A stretch of DNA of 11,892 bases, taken from assembly GCA_964628455.1 (NCBI GenBank), contig CAZVPD010000124.1, forward strand, positions 1-11,892, in the 5' to 3' direction. The notes beneath the pieces are model-generated. The model had not been told where the DNA came from. It saw only the letters and a list, made by a program, of their open reading frames with translations, and did not search any database. The DNA comes from JAQVWU01 sp964628455 (lineage in GTDB: Bacteria; Bacillota; Clostridia; Oscillospirales; CAG-272). Positions within the stretch are counted from its first letter, which is position 1. Each line of letters starts with the position of its first letter. Position numbers and translations under genes: made by a program. Positions 1 to 7,082 of this stretch are shown here, in pieces.

Positions 1-474
1 CAGCTCATGCTCGATCGGTACGGCTGCATTGCAAAGATCGGCTTCGCGGCAGCGGAAAATACAGATCAGATCAACGAAACGTTCATCGAAAGCGCGCCCC
101 TTCTGGACGGTCAGTTTATTCCGGAGGAATGGGGAGGCGCAAATCAGATATATACTTTAAAAAACGGGCTTCTCGGCATCATCGGGCATAAGTCATGGGG
201 CGAAACGATTGACGGTGTTTTTATCATTCATTATTACAGCATGGCATTCGCTTTGAATCCGGAAACGACGGAAGTTACACAGACCAAAATAATATCCGAC
301 CGCGGCCGCTTCCCGCACGGACCGCAAAAAAATCAACGAACGGCGGACGTCACGTTTACCTCCGGCATCATTCGCCTGCCGGACGGGAAATGCGAGCTTT
401 ATACCGGTCTTAACGACTGTGAAGTAGGGAGAATCATACTCGACGACCCTCTCTGTGAATATGAACTTTTGTGA
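1..474 (+). CDS. DUF1861-family protein, 3' part (5' end outside window)
   Basis: The reading frame is open from base 1 and ends at TGA 472-474, giving 158 codons including the stop. No credible start is visible, so the gene begins upstream. The residues resemble the C-terminal half of DUF1861 proteins: a segment reading GLLGIIGHKSWGE, then HYYSMAFALNPET, then FPHGPQKNQRTADVTFTSG and the closing LPDGKCELYTGLNDCEVGR. From family knowledge, DUF1861 proteins are probably five-bladed beta-propellers related to the GH43/GH130-type glycosidase superfamily, with no firmly assigned reaction. There is no membrane segment in the visible part. The next gene starts 27 nt downstream, so it is probably the upstream member of the plus-strand operon. 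A role in intracellular cleavage or phosphorolysis of a glycan is inference only. Confidence 0.7.
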   Translation, partial: QLMLDRYGCIAKIGFAAAENTDQINETFIESAPLLDGQFIPEEWGGANQIYTLKNGLLGIIGHKSWGETIDGVFIIHYYSMAFALNPETTEVTQTKIISDRGRFPHGPQKNQRTADVTFTSGIIRLPDGKCELYTGLNDCEVGRIILDDPLCEYELL

Positions 475-501
475 AAAATCAACTGTCAAAGAGGAAACCG
501 A

Positions 502-1656
502 ATGACGGGAAAAGAAAGAATTAAAGCGGCCCTGGAAAACAGGCAGCCGGATCTGGTTCCGTGGGGAGAACACTGCATCGATTATAATATTTTTGAAATG
601 GTATTGGGAAGACCCTCCCTCGTTCACGCAAAATTCAAAGAAACCCGCGCATATTGGGAAGGCAGACGCGATGAGATCGCAGAGTCGTATAAAAGGGACT
701 ATGTTGATCTTGCGGAAGCACTCGACATGGACCTCATGACGCTTTTTCCCATAGCCCCGAAAGGGTATTCGGGCGAAAAGTTGAGGGAAACCGGTACAGA
801 CAAATACGCGGATTCTTTGAATAACAAGTATATCTACAGCCCGGAGACCGAAGACCTGATGAAAATACCGGTCAATACGGCATATTTTTAATATAACATC
901 ACATACGAAGAGATTTGTGAAAAAGTAAACAGGGCAAAATCTCTGCCTCCGGTCAACCTCCATGAACGGAATTCGGCATACGAGGCAATCGAATATGTGA
1001 TCGGTAAAATCGGGAGCACGAAATTCCTGATCATACCCGTTAACGGAATCGAATGGCCGAGGTTCGGCGTAAACGAAGAGGAAAGCTGGATAAATTTGCT
1101 GCTGTATCCCGAGATCTGTGAAAAGATCGCCGAATTTCAATGTATACTGACTGTCCGTGAACTCGATTATATTAAGTCACTGGGGGCAGACGGTGTTTTA
1201 TCTGCCGGTGATCTGGGCAATACGACGAATCTTTCGGCAAGTCCGGAATTATACAGAAAAATCACGCTGAAACATCATAAAACCATATACAGCGAATGCA
1301 AAAAGCGCGGACTTTACGTGATGCGCCATTGCTGCGGGCATATCATGCCGATTATTGACGAGATTGCGGAATACAATGACAGCTATGAAGGGATACAGGA
1401 ACTTGCCGGCATGGATATCGTCCGGCTGAAGCAGCGGCTCGGGAATAAATTATGCCTGTGGGGCGGTATCCTTCATGAAAACATTCACGGCGGTACCGCT
1501 GCTTCGGTCAGAAGCGATGTGGTCAGAACATGCCGGTTATCCGCGCAAAACGGAGGGATTATTCTGGACTCGTCACATTCGCTTTCCATAGGCGCAACGT
1601 ACGAAAACATTATGACAATCAAAAAAACAAGAGATGAATACGGGAGAAACGCATGA
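502..1656 (+). pseudogene. URO-D-like (uroporphyrinogen decarboxylase family) protein, interrupted by in-frame TAA
   Basis: The start ATG at 502 follows GAGG at 491-494. The N-terminus MTGKERIKAALENRQPDLVP is the typical opening of URO-D/MtaA-like proteins. The frame stops at TAA 889-891 after 129 residues (ending NTAYF). The same frame then continues without another stop to TGA 1654-1656, and it stays family-like throughout: YNITYEEICEKVNRAKSLPP, PVNGIEWPRFGV, the metal-ligand-like MRHCCGH, then LWGGI and a C-terminal ILDSSHSLSIGATYENI. Restoring the stop as a sense codon gives 384 residues, a normal family length. One substitution (for example GAA or CAA to TAA) explains it, because no frame change is needed. 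TAA terminates at least five other genes here, so codon reassignment is unlikely. It could be a real nonsense mutation or a draft-assembly error. The segment after the stop also has a possible GTG start at 997. The heme-synthesis reaction itself is unlikely. Such paralogues act as methyltransferases or have unknown functions near sugar genes. Confidence 0.8.
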
Positions 1657-2729
1657 TGGAAATCATCAGGAAATATGTACCGGAGCCCGATTACAAGAAT
1701 ATTGTCGATGCAGCCTCAAACAAATGGGCACGGCGCCTGCCCTTGTATGAACACGGCGTCGGTTCAAAGGTTATTTACGAAATAACGGGAACGAAGCCCT
1801 ACGAATGTTGGTTTTCGTCGGACATGAGCGAAAGCAGGGAAGGATTCCGTCTCTTCTGGGATTTCTGGAAGCAGTGCGGTTACGATACTGCTTCCATGGA
1901 ATTCAGCCTGTGCGCGATTCTTTACAGGCACGGCGGAGGCGCACTCGGTGCTCACAAAGAAGGATGCATCAGGACACGGGAGGATTTCGAAAAGTTTCCG
2001 TGGGAACAGATTTACACCGAATATTTTGAATTTTACGACCGGTATATAAAAAACTTCACGGAAACATGTCCGAGAGGAATGAAGGCTGTCGGCGGAGTGG
2101 GAAACGGAGTCTTCGAAGCGGTTCAGGATCTCACAGGCTATATCAATTTATGTTATATCAAGAGCGACGACAGAGAATTATACGCGGATTTATTCAAAAA
2201 AACGGGTGAACTTCAAATAAAGATATGGAAAAGGATCACGGAGGAATACGGTGACGTTTTTTGCGTTCATCGTTTCGGAGACGATCTCGGATTCAAAAGC
2301 CAGACGTTGATTTCCGTTGAGGATATCAGAATACATATACTGCCGGCTTATACGAAAATCATCGAACTCGTCCACCGGTCAGGCAAACCTTTCCTGCTTC
2401 ATTCCTGCGGATGTATTTTCGGCGTCATGGACGACCTTATAAACATCGCGAAAATCGACGCCAAACACTCCAATGAAGATTCGATCGCACATTTTACCGA
2501 ATGGGTATACCGCTACGGCGATCAAATCGGGAATTTCGGCGGGATCGATACGGATGTTCTGTGCCGTTTCGATTCGGAATATATTCGCGAATATATAACC
2601 GACTGTCTGGAAAAAGTCAGGGGACACGGCGGGATCGCCTTCAGCTCGGGGAATTCCATTCCCGATTATGTTCCGACACAGAGTTATCTCACGATGATCG
2701 AAACAGTGAGGGAATGGCGCGAAAAATAA
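1653..2729 (+). CDS. URO-D-like (uroporphyrinogen decarboxylase / corrinoid methyltransferase-like) protein
   Basis: The gene encodes 358 aa and overlaps the previous gene by 4 nt (ATGA), implying translational coupling. A second in-frame ATG at 1656 is better spaced from GGGAG (1642-1646) and could be the true start. Visible family landmarks are VGNGVFEAVQDLTG (149-162), the DDLGFKSQTLISVEDIR segment (210-226), the zinc-ligand-like H250-S-C252-G, FGGIDTDVL (295-303) and the C-terminal SSGNSIPDYVP (331-341). In MtaA/CmuA-type methylcobamide:thiol methyltransferases, zinc is held by HxC plus a cysteine near the C-terminus; here that position appears to be Asn334. A classical MtaA reaction is therefore doubtful. 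No corrinoid protein or corrinoid activator lies in the window. The context of sugar enzymes on both sides suggests a catabolic role on a glycan-derived or methylated compound, but the substrate is unknown. Confidence 0.8.
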   Translation: MMEIIRKYVPEPDYKNIVDAASNKWARRLPLYEHGVGSKVIYEITGTKPYECWFSSDMSESREGFRLFWDFWKQCGYDTASMEFSLCAILYRHGGGALGAHKEGCIRTREDFEKFPWEQIYTEYFEFYDRYIKNFTETCPRGMKAVGGVGNGVFEAVQDLTGYINLCYIKSDDRELYADLFKKTGELQIKIWKRITEEYGDVFCVHRFGDDLGFKSQTLISVEDIRIHILPAYTKIIELVHRSGKPFLLHSCGCIFGVMDDLINIAKIDAKHSNEDSIAHFTEWVYRYGDQIGNFGGIDTDVLCRFDSEYIREYITDCLEKVRGHGGIAFSSGNSIPDYVPTQSYLTMIETVREWREK

Positions 2730-2774
2730 GCCGGTTATCCGTCTGTATGAAAACCGGAAAGAAAGGGATCTGAA

Positions 2775-4441
2775 ATGACGGCTCGTCAGCGTTATCAAAT
2801 ATGGTCAGGCAGCGATAGGATCGATCCCGCGCTTAGAGACGAACTGAAGGGATGCACGGATTCCGAGATCGAAGACAGATTCTGCGGAGATCTGGAANNN
2901 NNNNNNNTTTGCGCGGTATCATAGCGGCGGGAACAAACCGCATGAATATTTACACGACGGCTAAAGCGACGTATGGTTTTGCGGATTACCTGAACCGTGA
3001 AACCGGTCATCCGTCCTGCTGCATCGCTTATGACAGCCGTAAATATTCGAAATTATTCGCCGAAACCGCTGCGGTTATTCTGGCAAAGTCCGGTGTGAAG
3101 GTGTATATTTTCAATGATCTGATGCCCACTCCGGTACTTTCGTATGCCGTACGCCGAATAAAATGCAGCGGCGGCATTGTGATTACGGCAAGTCATAATC
3201 CCGCGGCTTATAACGGCTACAAAGTATACGGGAGCGACGGGTGCCAGATAACAACGGACGCGGCGGAGAAGATCACTTCGTATATCCGCGGACATGATAT
3301 CACATTCGAATCCTATCCGGAATTCGCAGATCTCGTGAAATCCGGCAGTATCCGATATATCGGCGATGAAGTCATCGGCGATTATTATAAACGGGTATGG
3401 GGATATGGAAGTGCGGAAAACGGCATGGCTTTAAAAGTGGTATACAGCCCCCTGAACGGAACCGGCAATAAACATATACAGCATATATTGTCCGTATATC
3501 CGAACATCGAAGTGATCACCGTACCGGAACAAGAGCAGCCGGATGAGAATTTCACCACATGCCCCTATCCCAATCCCGAAATCAGAAGCTCCATGGATTA
3601 TACGGAAAGACTCGTTTTGGAAACAGGCGCAGATATTGGGCTTGCAACCGACCCGGACTGTGACCGGGTCGGCGTGCTGGTCCGTGTCGGGGATACATGC
3701 GCCGCGCTAAACGGAAACGAGACCGGCATCCTGCTTCTTGACTATATATGCAGACGTAAAATCGATCTCGGCACCATGCCTTCGGATCCGACGGCAGTCA
3801 AAACCATTGTCACGAGCGATATGGCGGATTCCATAGCCCGTGAATACGGGGTAAAACTGATCAATGTGCTGACCGGATTTAAGTTCATCGGAGAACAGAT
3901 CGGAATGCTCGAGAAGAGCGGGGAAGAGAACAATTTCATCTTCGGATTTGAGGAAAGCTGCGGATATCTGTGCGGGAGTTATGTGCGGGACAAAGATGCG
4001 GTAAGCGCTGTCATGCTGATCTGTGAGATGACCGCCTGTTACAAAAATCTCGGTCTTGATCTTATGCAGGCGCTTGATGATCTGTATAAAAAACACGGAT
4101 ACTATAAAAACGAACTTTTGAATATTCCGTTTGAAGGTCCGGACGGCATTCTGAAAATGAATGTTTTTATTGATAAGCTGAGAAAAGACCTACCCGAGAC
4201 TTTCGGCGGTGAAAAGGTCCTGAAAACAACGGATTACAATGAGAAGGGCACGGGTCTTCCGAGGAGCAATGTGCTGCTGTTCAATTTGTCGGACGGAAGC
4301 AAAATAGTCTTCAGACCTTCCGGCACAGAGCCGAAAATGAAAATATACATCGAAACTGCGGCGCGCGATCTTTTGAGTGCCCGAAAAAAGGGTGAAACCA
4401 TTCGTGTTTTCTGCGAGGAACTGCTCTCAGAAAAAATATAA
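2775..4441 (+). CDS. pgcA: alpha-phosphohexomutase (phosphoglucomutase/phosphomannomutase), with assembly gap
   Basis: This enzyme interconverts hexose 1- and 6-phosphates in the cytoplasm. ATG 2775 follows AGGGA at 2764-2768, and the first 41 codons read as the usual PGM N-terminus (RYQIWSG ... EIEDRFCGDLE). Ten Ns at 2898-2907 follow. From 2909 another frame carries the rest: LRGIIAAGTNRMNIYT, the catalytic phosphoserine loop TASHNP (3185-3202, Ser codon 3191), the Mg-binding DPDCDR (3650-3667), the sugar-specificity loop GFEES (3944-3958) and the phosphate-binding RPSGTEP (4313-4333). PgcA-type enzymes have FGTAG at the gap, needing 15 nt before LRG, whereas the assembly has 11. The frame shift is therefore an artefact of a placeholder gap, and the intact protein should be about 556 aa. 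The next gene starts 19 nt downstream. Substrate preference (glucose or mannose) cannot be read from the sequence. Confidence 0.93.
2898..2907. other. assembly gap (10 N) inside the phosphohexomutase gene
   Basis: Ten undetermined bases lie between the codon for Glu41 and the codons for LRG of the phosphohexomutase. The flanking frames differ by one, and conservation of the FGTAG motif predicts 14 missing bases instead of 10. The gap is therefore of nominal length and the mutase is probably intact. Confidence 0.95.
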
Positions 4442-4460
4442 ACAGGAAAGGATTTACGGT

Positions 4461-5549
4461 ATGACGAATGTATTTGACATAACCGAGTTCGGTGCGGTCG
4501 GGGACGGCGAACACGACTGCACGGCTTCGATCGGCGCGGCGATGCAGGCTGCGGGCAAAGTAAGCGGGGTCGTTATGGTACCGCCGGGACGCTATCTCTC
4601 GGGCACGATCAGGATGCCCGAAAAGGTGTCGTTTGTCGGATATCACGCGTGGTCTTTCCGCAATGACGGGGCGTCCGTTATCATCCTGAACGACCCGGCA
4701 GCCGGATGCCTTCTGGACATAACCGGAGCATTCGGATGTACGGTGAAGGGAATATGCTTCAACGGCAGCCGTCTCGGTCAAAAGACACACGGCATATATC
4801 TGGAGTGGGAGAATTACAACGGAGGAGGACAGGAGGACACGCCTACGATCGAAGACTGCCGCATAGGCAGTTTTACAGGGGACGGTATTCATCTTAAACA
4901 TATCTGGTGTTTTTCGATTCGTCATTGTATGACGTGCCACAACGGCGGTCACGGCCTTTATCTTGACGGCTGGGACGGTTTTATCATCGACAACTGGATG
5001 TCGGGCAACCGCGGAGCCGGTATGTGCGGTGATATCTGTGCGGCTTCGCTGACTGCGACCGGCAACAGAGTGGAGTGGAACAGTCTTGCCGGCTTTTATC
5101 TGCACAACGCAAACTCGATCAATATAACCGGCAATTATTTTGACAGAAGCGGTGGTCCCGCCATAGATCTGGCAAACAGCGAAAATCAGAAATCCAATGA
5201 CATTACGATAACGGGCAACGTTCTGTACCGCAGCGGAAAACCCCGTATAACGCCGTATGAAAACGAATACGAAAGTTCGCATATCCGGCTTAACCGCTGC
5301 ATCAACACCGTCATAACCGGAAACACGATGCACACAGGCCGGGACGACGGCGGAAAGGGAATACCGGGACCCGAATACGGAATCGTTTACAGATGTCTGA
5401 AAAGCTCCGTGATCAAAGACAATACGATGTGCTGCGGTTCGTTTATACAGAATTTAGTCGATCTGGGCGGTCATTCGGACGGAGTGATTGTAAAAGACAA
5501 TGTGGGTGAAGAAGCAAAGGACAGGGAACATTTCTGGCCTGACTTCTGA
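4461..5549 (+). CDS. pectate lyase 3-type right-handed beta-helix protein, no signal peptide
   Basis: The gene encodes 362 aa starting at ATG 4461, chosen because AGGAAAGGA (4443-4451) precedes it and the protein then opens directly with the family signature VFDITEFGAVGDG. A longer upstream start would overlap the mutase and add non-family residues. The middle holds imperfect coils typical of parallel beta-helices, with recurring N-x-I/V-T-G-N or I-x-D-N turns (INITGNYF, DITITGNVL, TVITGNTM, SVIKDNTM). From family knowledge, such folds bind or cleave polysaccharides (pectate lyase, rhamnogalacturonase, epimerases), but the exact reaction varies and I cannot place catalytic residues securely. 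There is no signal peptide or membrane segment, so it is predicted to be cytoplasmic and to act on imported oligosaccharide. It is the last gene of the plus-strand train and is followed by a terminator. Confidence 0.8.
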   Translation: MTNVFDITEFGAVGDGEHDCTASIGAAMQAAGKVSGVVMVPPGRYLSGTIRMPEKVSFVGYHAWSFRNDGASVIILNDPAAGCLLDITGAFGCTVKGICFNGSRLGQKTHGIYLEWENYNGGGQEDTPTIEDCRIGSFTGDGIHLKHIWCFSIRHCMTCHNGGHGLYLDGWDGFIIDNWMSGNRGAGMCGDICAASLTATGNRVEWNSLAGFYLHNANSINITGNYFDRSGGPAIDLANSENQKSNDITITGNVLYRSGKPRITPYENEYESSHIRLNRCINTVITGNTMHTGRDDGGKGIPGPEYGIVYRCLKSSVIKDNTMCCGSFIQNLVDLGGHSDGVIVKDNVGEEAKDREHFWPDF

Positions 5550-5565
5550 CAGCCGGCTTTCAGAT

Positions 5566-5582
5566 GGATCAGTCGCTGATCC
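5566..5582. repeat. short perfect inverted repeat (7-bp arms, 3-base loop)
   Basis: GGATCAG (5566-5572), TCG, CTGATCC (5576-5582) forms a perfect hairpin just after the beta-helix gene stop and before the terminator. It has no U-tract of its own. It could be a 3'-UTR stabilising stem or an accessory structure; its role is unknown. Confidence 0.6.
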
Positions 5583-5598
5583 CAAATGATTCGGAATA

Positions 5599-5637
5599 AA
5601 AAAACACGTCCCGGAATTCCGGCGAGACGTGTTTTTT
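5599..5637. terminator. bidirectional intrinsic terminator between convergent operons
   Basis: A perfect 12-bp stem pairs AAAAAACACGTC (5599-5610) with GACGTGTTTTTT (5626-5637). The A-run on one side and T-run on the other provide a U-tract in both directions. The loop contains the perfect 12-bp palindrome CCGGAATTCCGG (5611-5622), which can form a nested stem. It lies between the stop of the plus-strand beta-helix gene and the stop of the minus-strand isomerase gene, so it should end both transcripts. Confidence 0.9.
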
Positions 5638-5662
5638 CTGTATGCGGATATGATAATACTCT

Positions 5663-7063
5663 TTATAATTCGATGATGGCATAACCGAGGTAAACGCCGA
5701 ATGCTTCCATAAGCGCGGTTTTCATATGGCCGATGCCCACGGATGTATGATGGCGGAAACCGCTGCGCCCCAGTTTAATCAGTTTGGGCTGGAGATTGTC
5801 TATCTGCGCGACTCCCGCACAGCCGAAAAATTCTTTCTCGATCGGTTCGCCGGTAAAAATACCCTCGCCGGCGTAAACAGTGAGTTTGCCGTCCTCGGTT
5901 ATGCAGTTGGAGAATGTAAAATCCGCGGCGGCAATTCTGCCCTCATCCGAACCCCAGCCGCTTCCCGGATTTTCTTTCGCGAACATTTTATGGTCGGTCA
6001 CCTCGCCGGTTTTCTCCATGAGTGATTCCGCAACGGGACCGCAATGAAATAAAATGACTTTATCCGGATCGTCACCGTAGTTGTTGTTCCAGTCAAGACA
6101 CATGGTCGGTTTACCGGACGCAAGCTTCATGGCGTGCATGTTGATCGCGGAGCACAGGTCGATCTCACAGGAAGCCACAATCCCCCTGTTGTTCAGATAA
6201 CCCAGCAGCACACAGGGAGCGATGCCGAGTACCGTCTGCATTTCTTCCCAGCAGCGCAGAGTGACGCAGTCAAGTCCGTAATCGGAAATAAAATCGTCGA
6301 TAACGACACTTACTTTTGCGAGTACATTCATCTTTTTGTCCGGAACCCGGCAGCAATTCGTGTAGCTCTTTAATTCGTTTTCGCGTGCCGTCACTTTTAT
6401 ATCGTTGTCTCCGTATTTCGAAACGCGGTGGAAAAGCTCGGAAAGGTCGAAGGCTTCCACGGTTATGCCGTATTTCTGCAGAGTGATTTCATCGTAACGG
6501 ACTGTTTTGAATTTCGTGGTGCGCGCGCCGATGGCACCGATGCTGAAGCTGCGCATTCCGCCCACGATACGGCATACGGCGGCGAAGTCATCCAGATTTT
6601 TTCTGAATGTTTCCGTCAGAGGATGCACCACGTGGGGTTCAAAAACGGTAAACGGCAGGCGGTACTGATGAAAAACATCCATGATGGAAAACTTACCGCA
6701 AAAAGCATCACGGCGGCGCGCGAAATCCATTTTTCCTATTTCATCCGGATATGCCTGGATCAGAATAGGGGTGCCGCATTCACGCAGAGCGGCGACAGCT
6801 CCGTTTTCATCGCCGAAGTTCGGCAGGCATAGAATGACTCCGTCATATTTGTTTTTGTTCTGTGCAAGCCATGCGGCGTATTGAACCCCTTCGGCTCTGG
6901 TTTCGACCGCTCCGAAACGGGTCATGGCTTCATCGGCGATGATATAGTCATAGCCGGCAGACCGAACAGCCTGAATCATTTCGTTGCGGGCTGACCCGAT
7001 CAGCGATTCGGGGAAAAAACCCCTGTTGCCGAAGTATAACGCAAATGTAGTGCGAACGGACAT
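5663..7063 (-). CDS. L-fucose/L-arabinose isomerase family protein (aldose-ketose isomerase)
   Basis: The protein is 466 aa. The start codon at 7063-7061 is chosen because AGAGGTG (7076-7070) sits 6 nt upstream; extending upstream would run into the kinase gene and add non-family residues. Family features include an N-terminal Rossmann-like region (FALYFGNRGFFPESL, 7-21; GVILCLPNFGDENGAV, 75-90), the FSIGAIGART segment (173-182), and the C-terminal isomerase domain. The likely Mn2+ ligands are Glu300 (SCEIDL), Asp324 (CLDWNN) and a histidine of GFRHHTSVG (438-439), by analogy with FucI Glu/Asp/His. The C-terminus HMKTALMEAFGVYLGY is typical. Such enzymes convert an aldose to a 2-ketose in the cytoplasm. 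It is distinctly shorter than FucI (about 590 aa), so the substrate may not be L-fucose. The kinase stop lies 19 nt upstream, so the two form an operon, and its product plausibly feeds that kinase. Confidence 0.85.
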   Translation of the reverse strand: MSVRTTFALYFGNRGFFPESLIGSARNEMIQAVRSAGYDYIIADEAMTRFGAVETRAEGVQYAAWLAQNKNKYDGVILCLPNFGDENGAVAALRECGTPILIQAYPDEIGKMDFARRRDAFCGKFSIMDVFHQYRLPFTVFEPHVVHPLTETFRKNLDDFAAVCRIVGGMRSFSIGAIGARTTKFKTVRYDEITLQKYGITVEAFDLSELFHRVSKYGDNDIKVTARENELKSYTNCCRVPDKKMNVLAKVSVVIDDFISDYGLDCVTLRCWEEMQTVLGIAPCVLLGYLNNRGIVASCEIDLCSAINMHAMKLASGKPTMCLDWNNNYGDDPDKVILFHCGPVAESLMEKTGEVTDHKMFAKENPGSGWGSDEGRIAAADFTFSNCITEDGKLTVYAGEGIFTGEPIEKEFFGCAGVAQIDNLQPKLIKLGRSGFRHHTSVGIGHMKTALMEAFGVYLGYAIIEL

Positions 7064-7082
7064 AATAATCACCTCTTGTTCT

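Noticed and set aside
889..891. Stop-codon readthrough or an alternative genetic code at the TAA
   Set aside because: At least five other genes here end at TAA, others at TGA and TAG, and no recoding structure is apparent after 891. A nonsense substitution or base error is simpler.
193..1140. 315 aa minus-strand open frame opposite the DUF1861 and URO-D-like genes
   Set aside because: It is antisense to two recognisable genes, has no ribosome binding site that I see and no family motif, and its composition is Arg/Phe-rich as in shadow frames.
502..2729. Genuine heme-biosynthesis HemE activity for the two URO-D-like proteins
   Set aside because: The motifs fit the divergent MtaA-like branch, no other tetrapyrrole gene is nearby, and two dissimilar copies in a sugar locus argue against HemE.
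2731..2757. Inverted repeat CCGGTT ... AACCGG between the second URO-D gene and the mutase
   Set aside because: Arms are only 6 bp with a 15-base loop and there is no U-tract; genes on both sides look co-transcribed, so it is not a convincing terminator.
4311..5333. Long (340 aa) minus-strand open frame opposite the beta-helix gene
   Set aside because: It lies antisense to a clearly coding family gene, its protein is low in recognisable motifs and rich in Arg/Val/His as expected from antisense translation, and it runs across a gene boundary.
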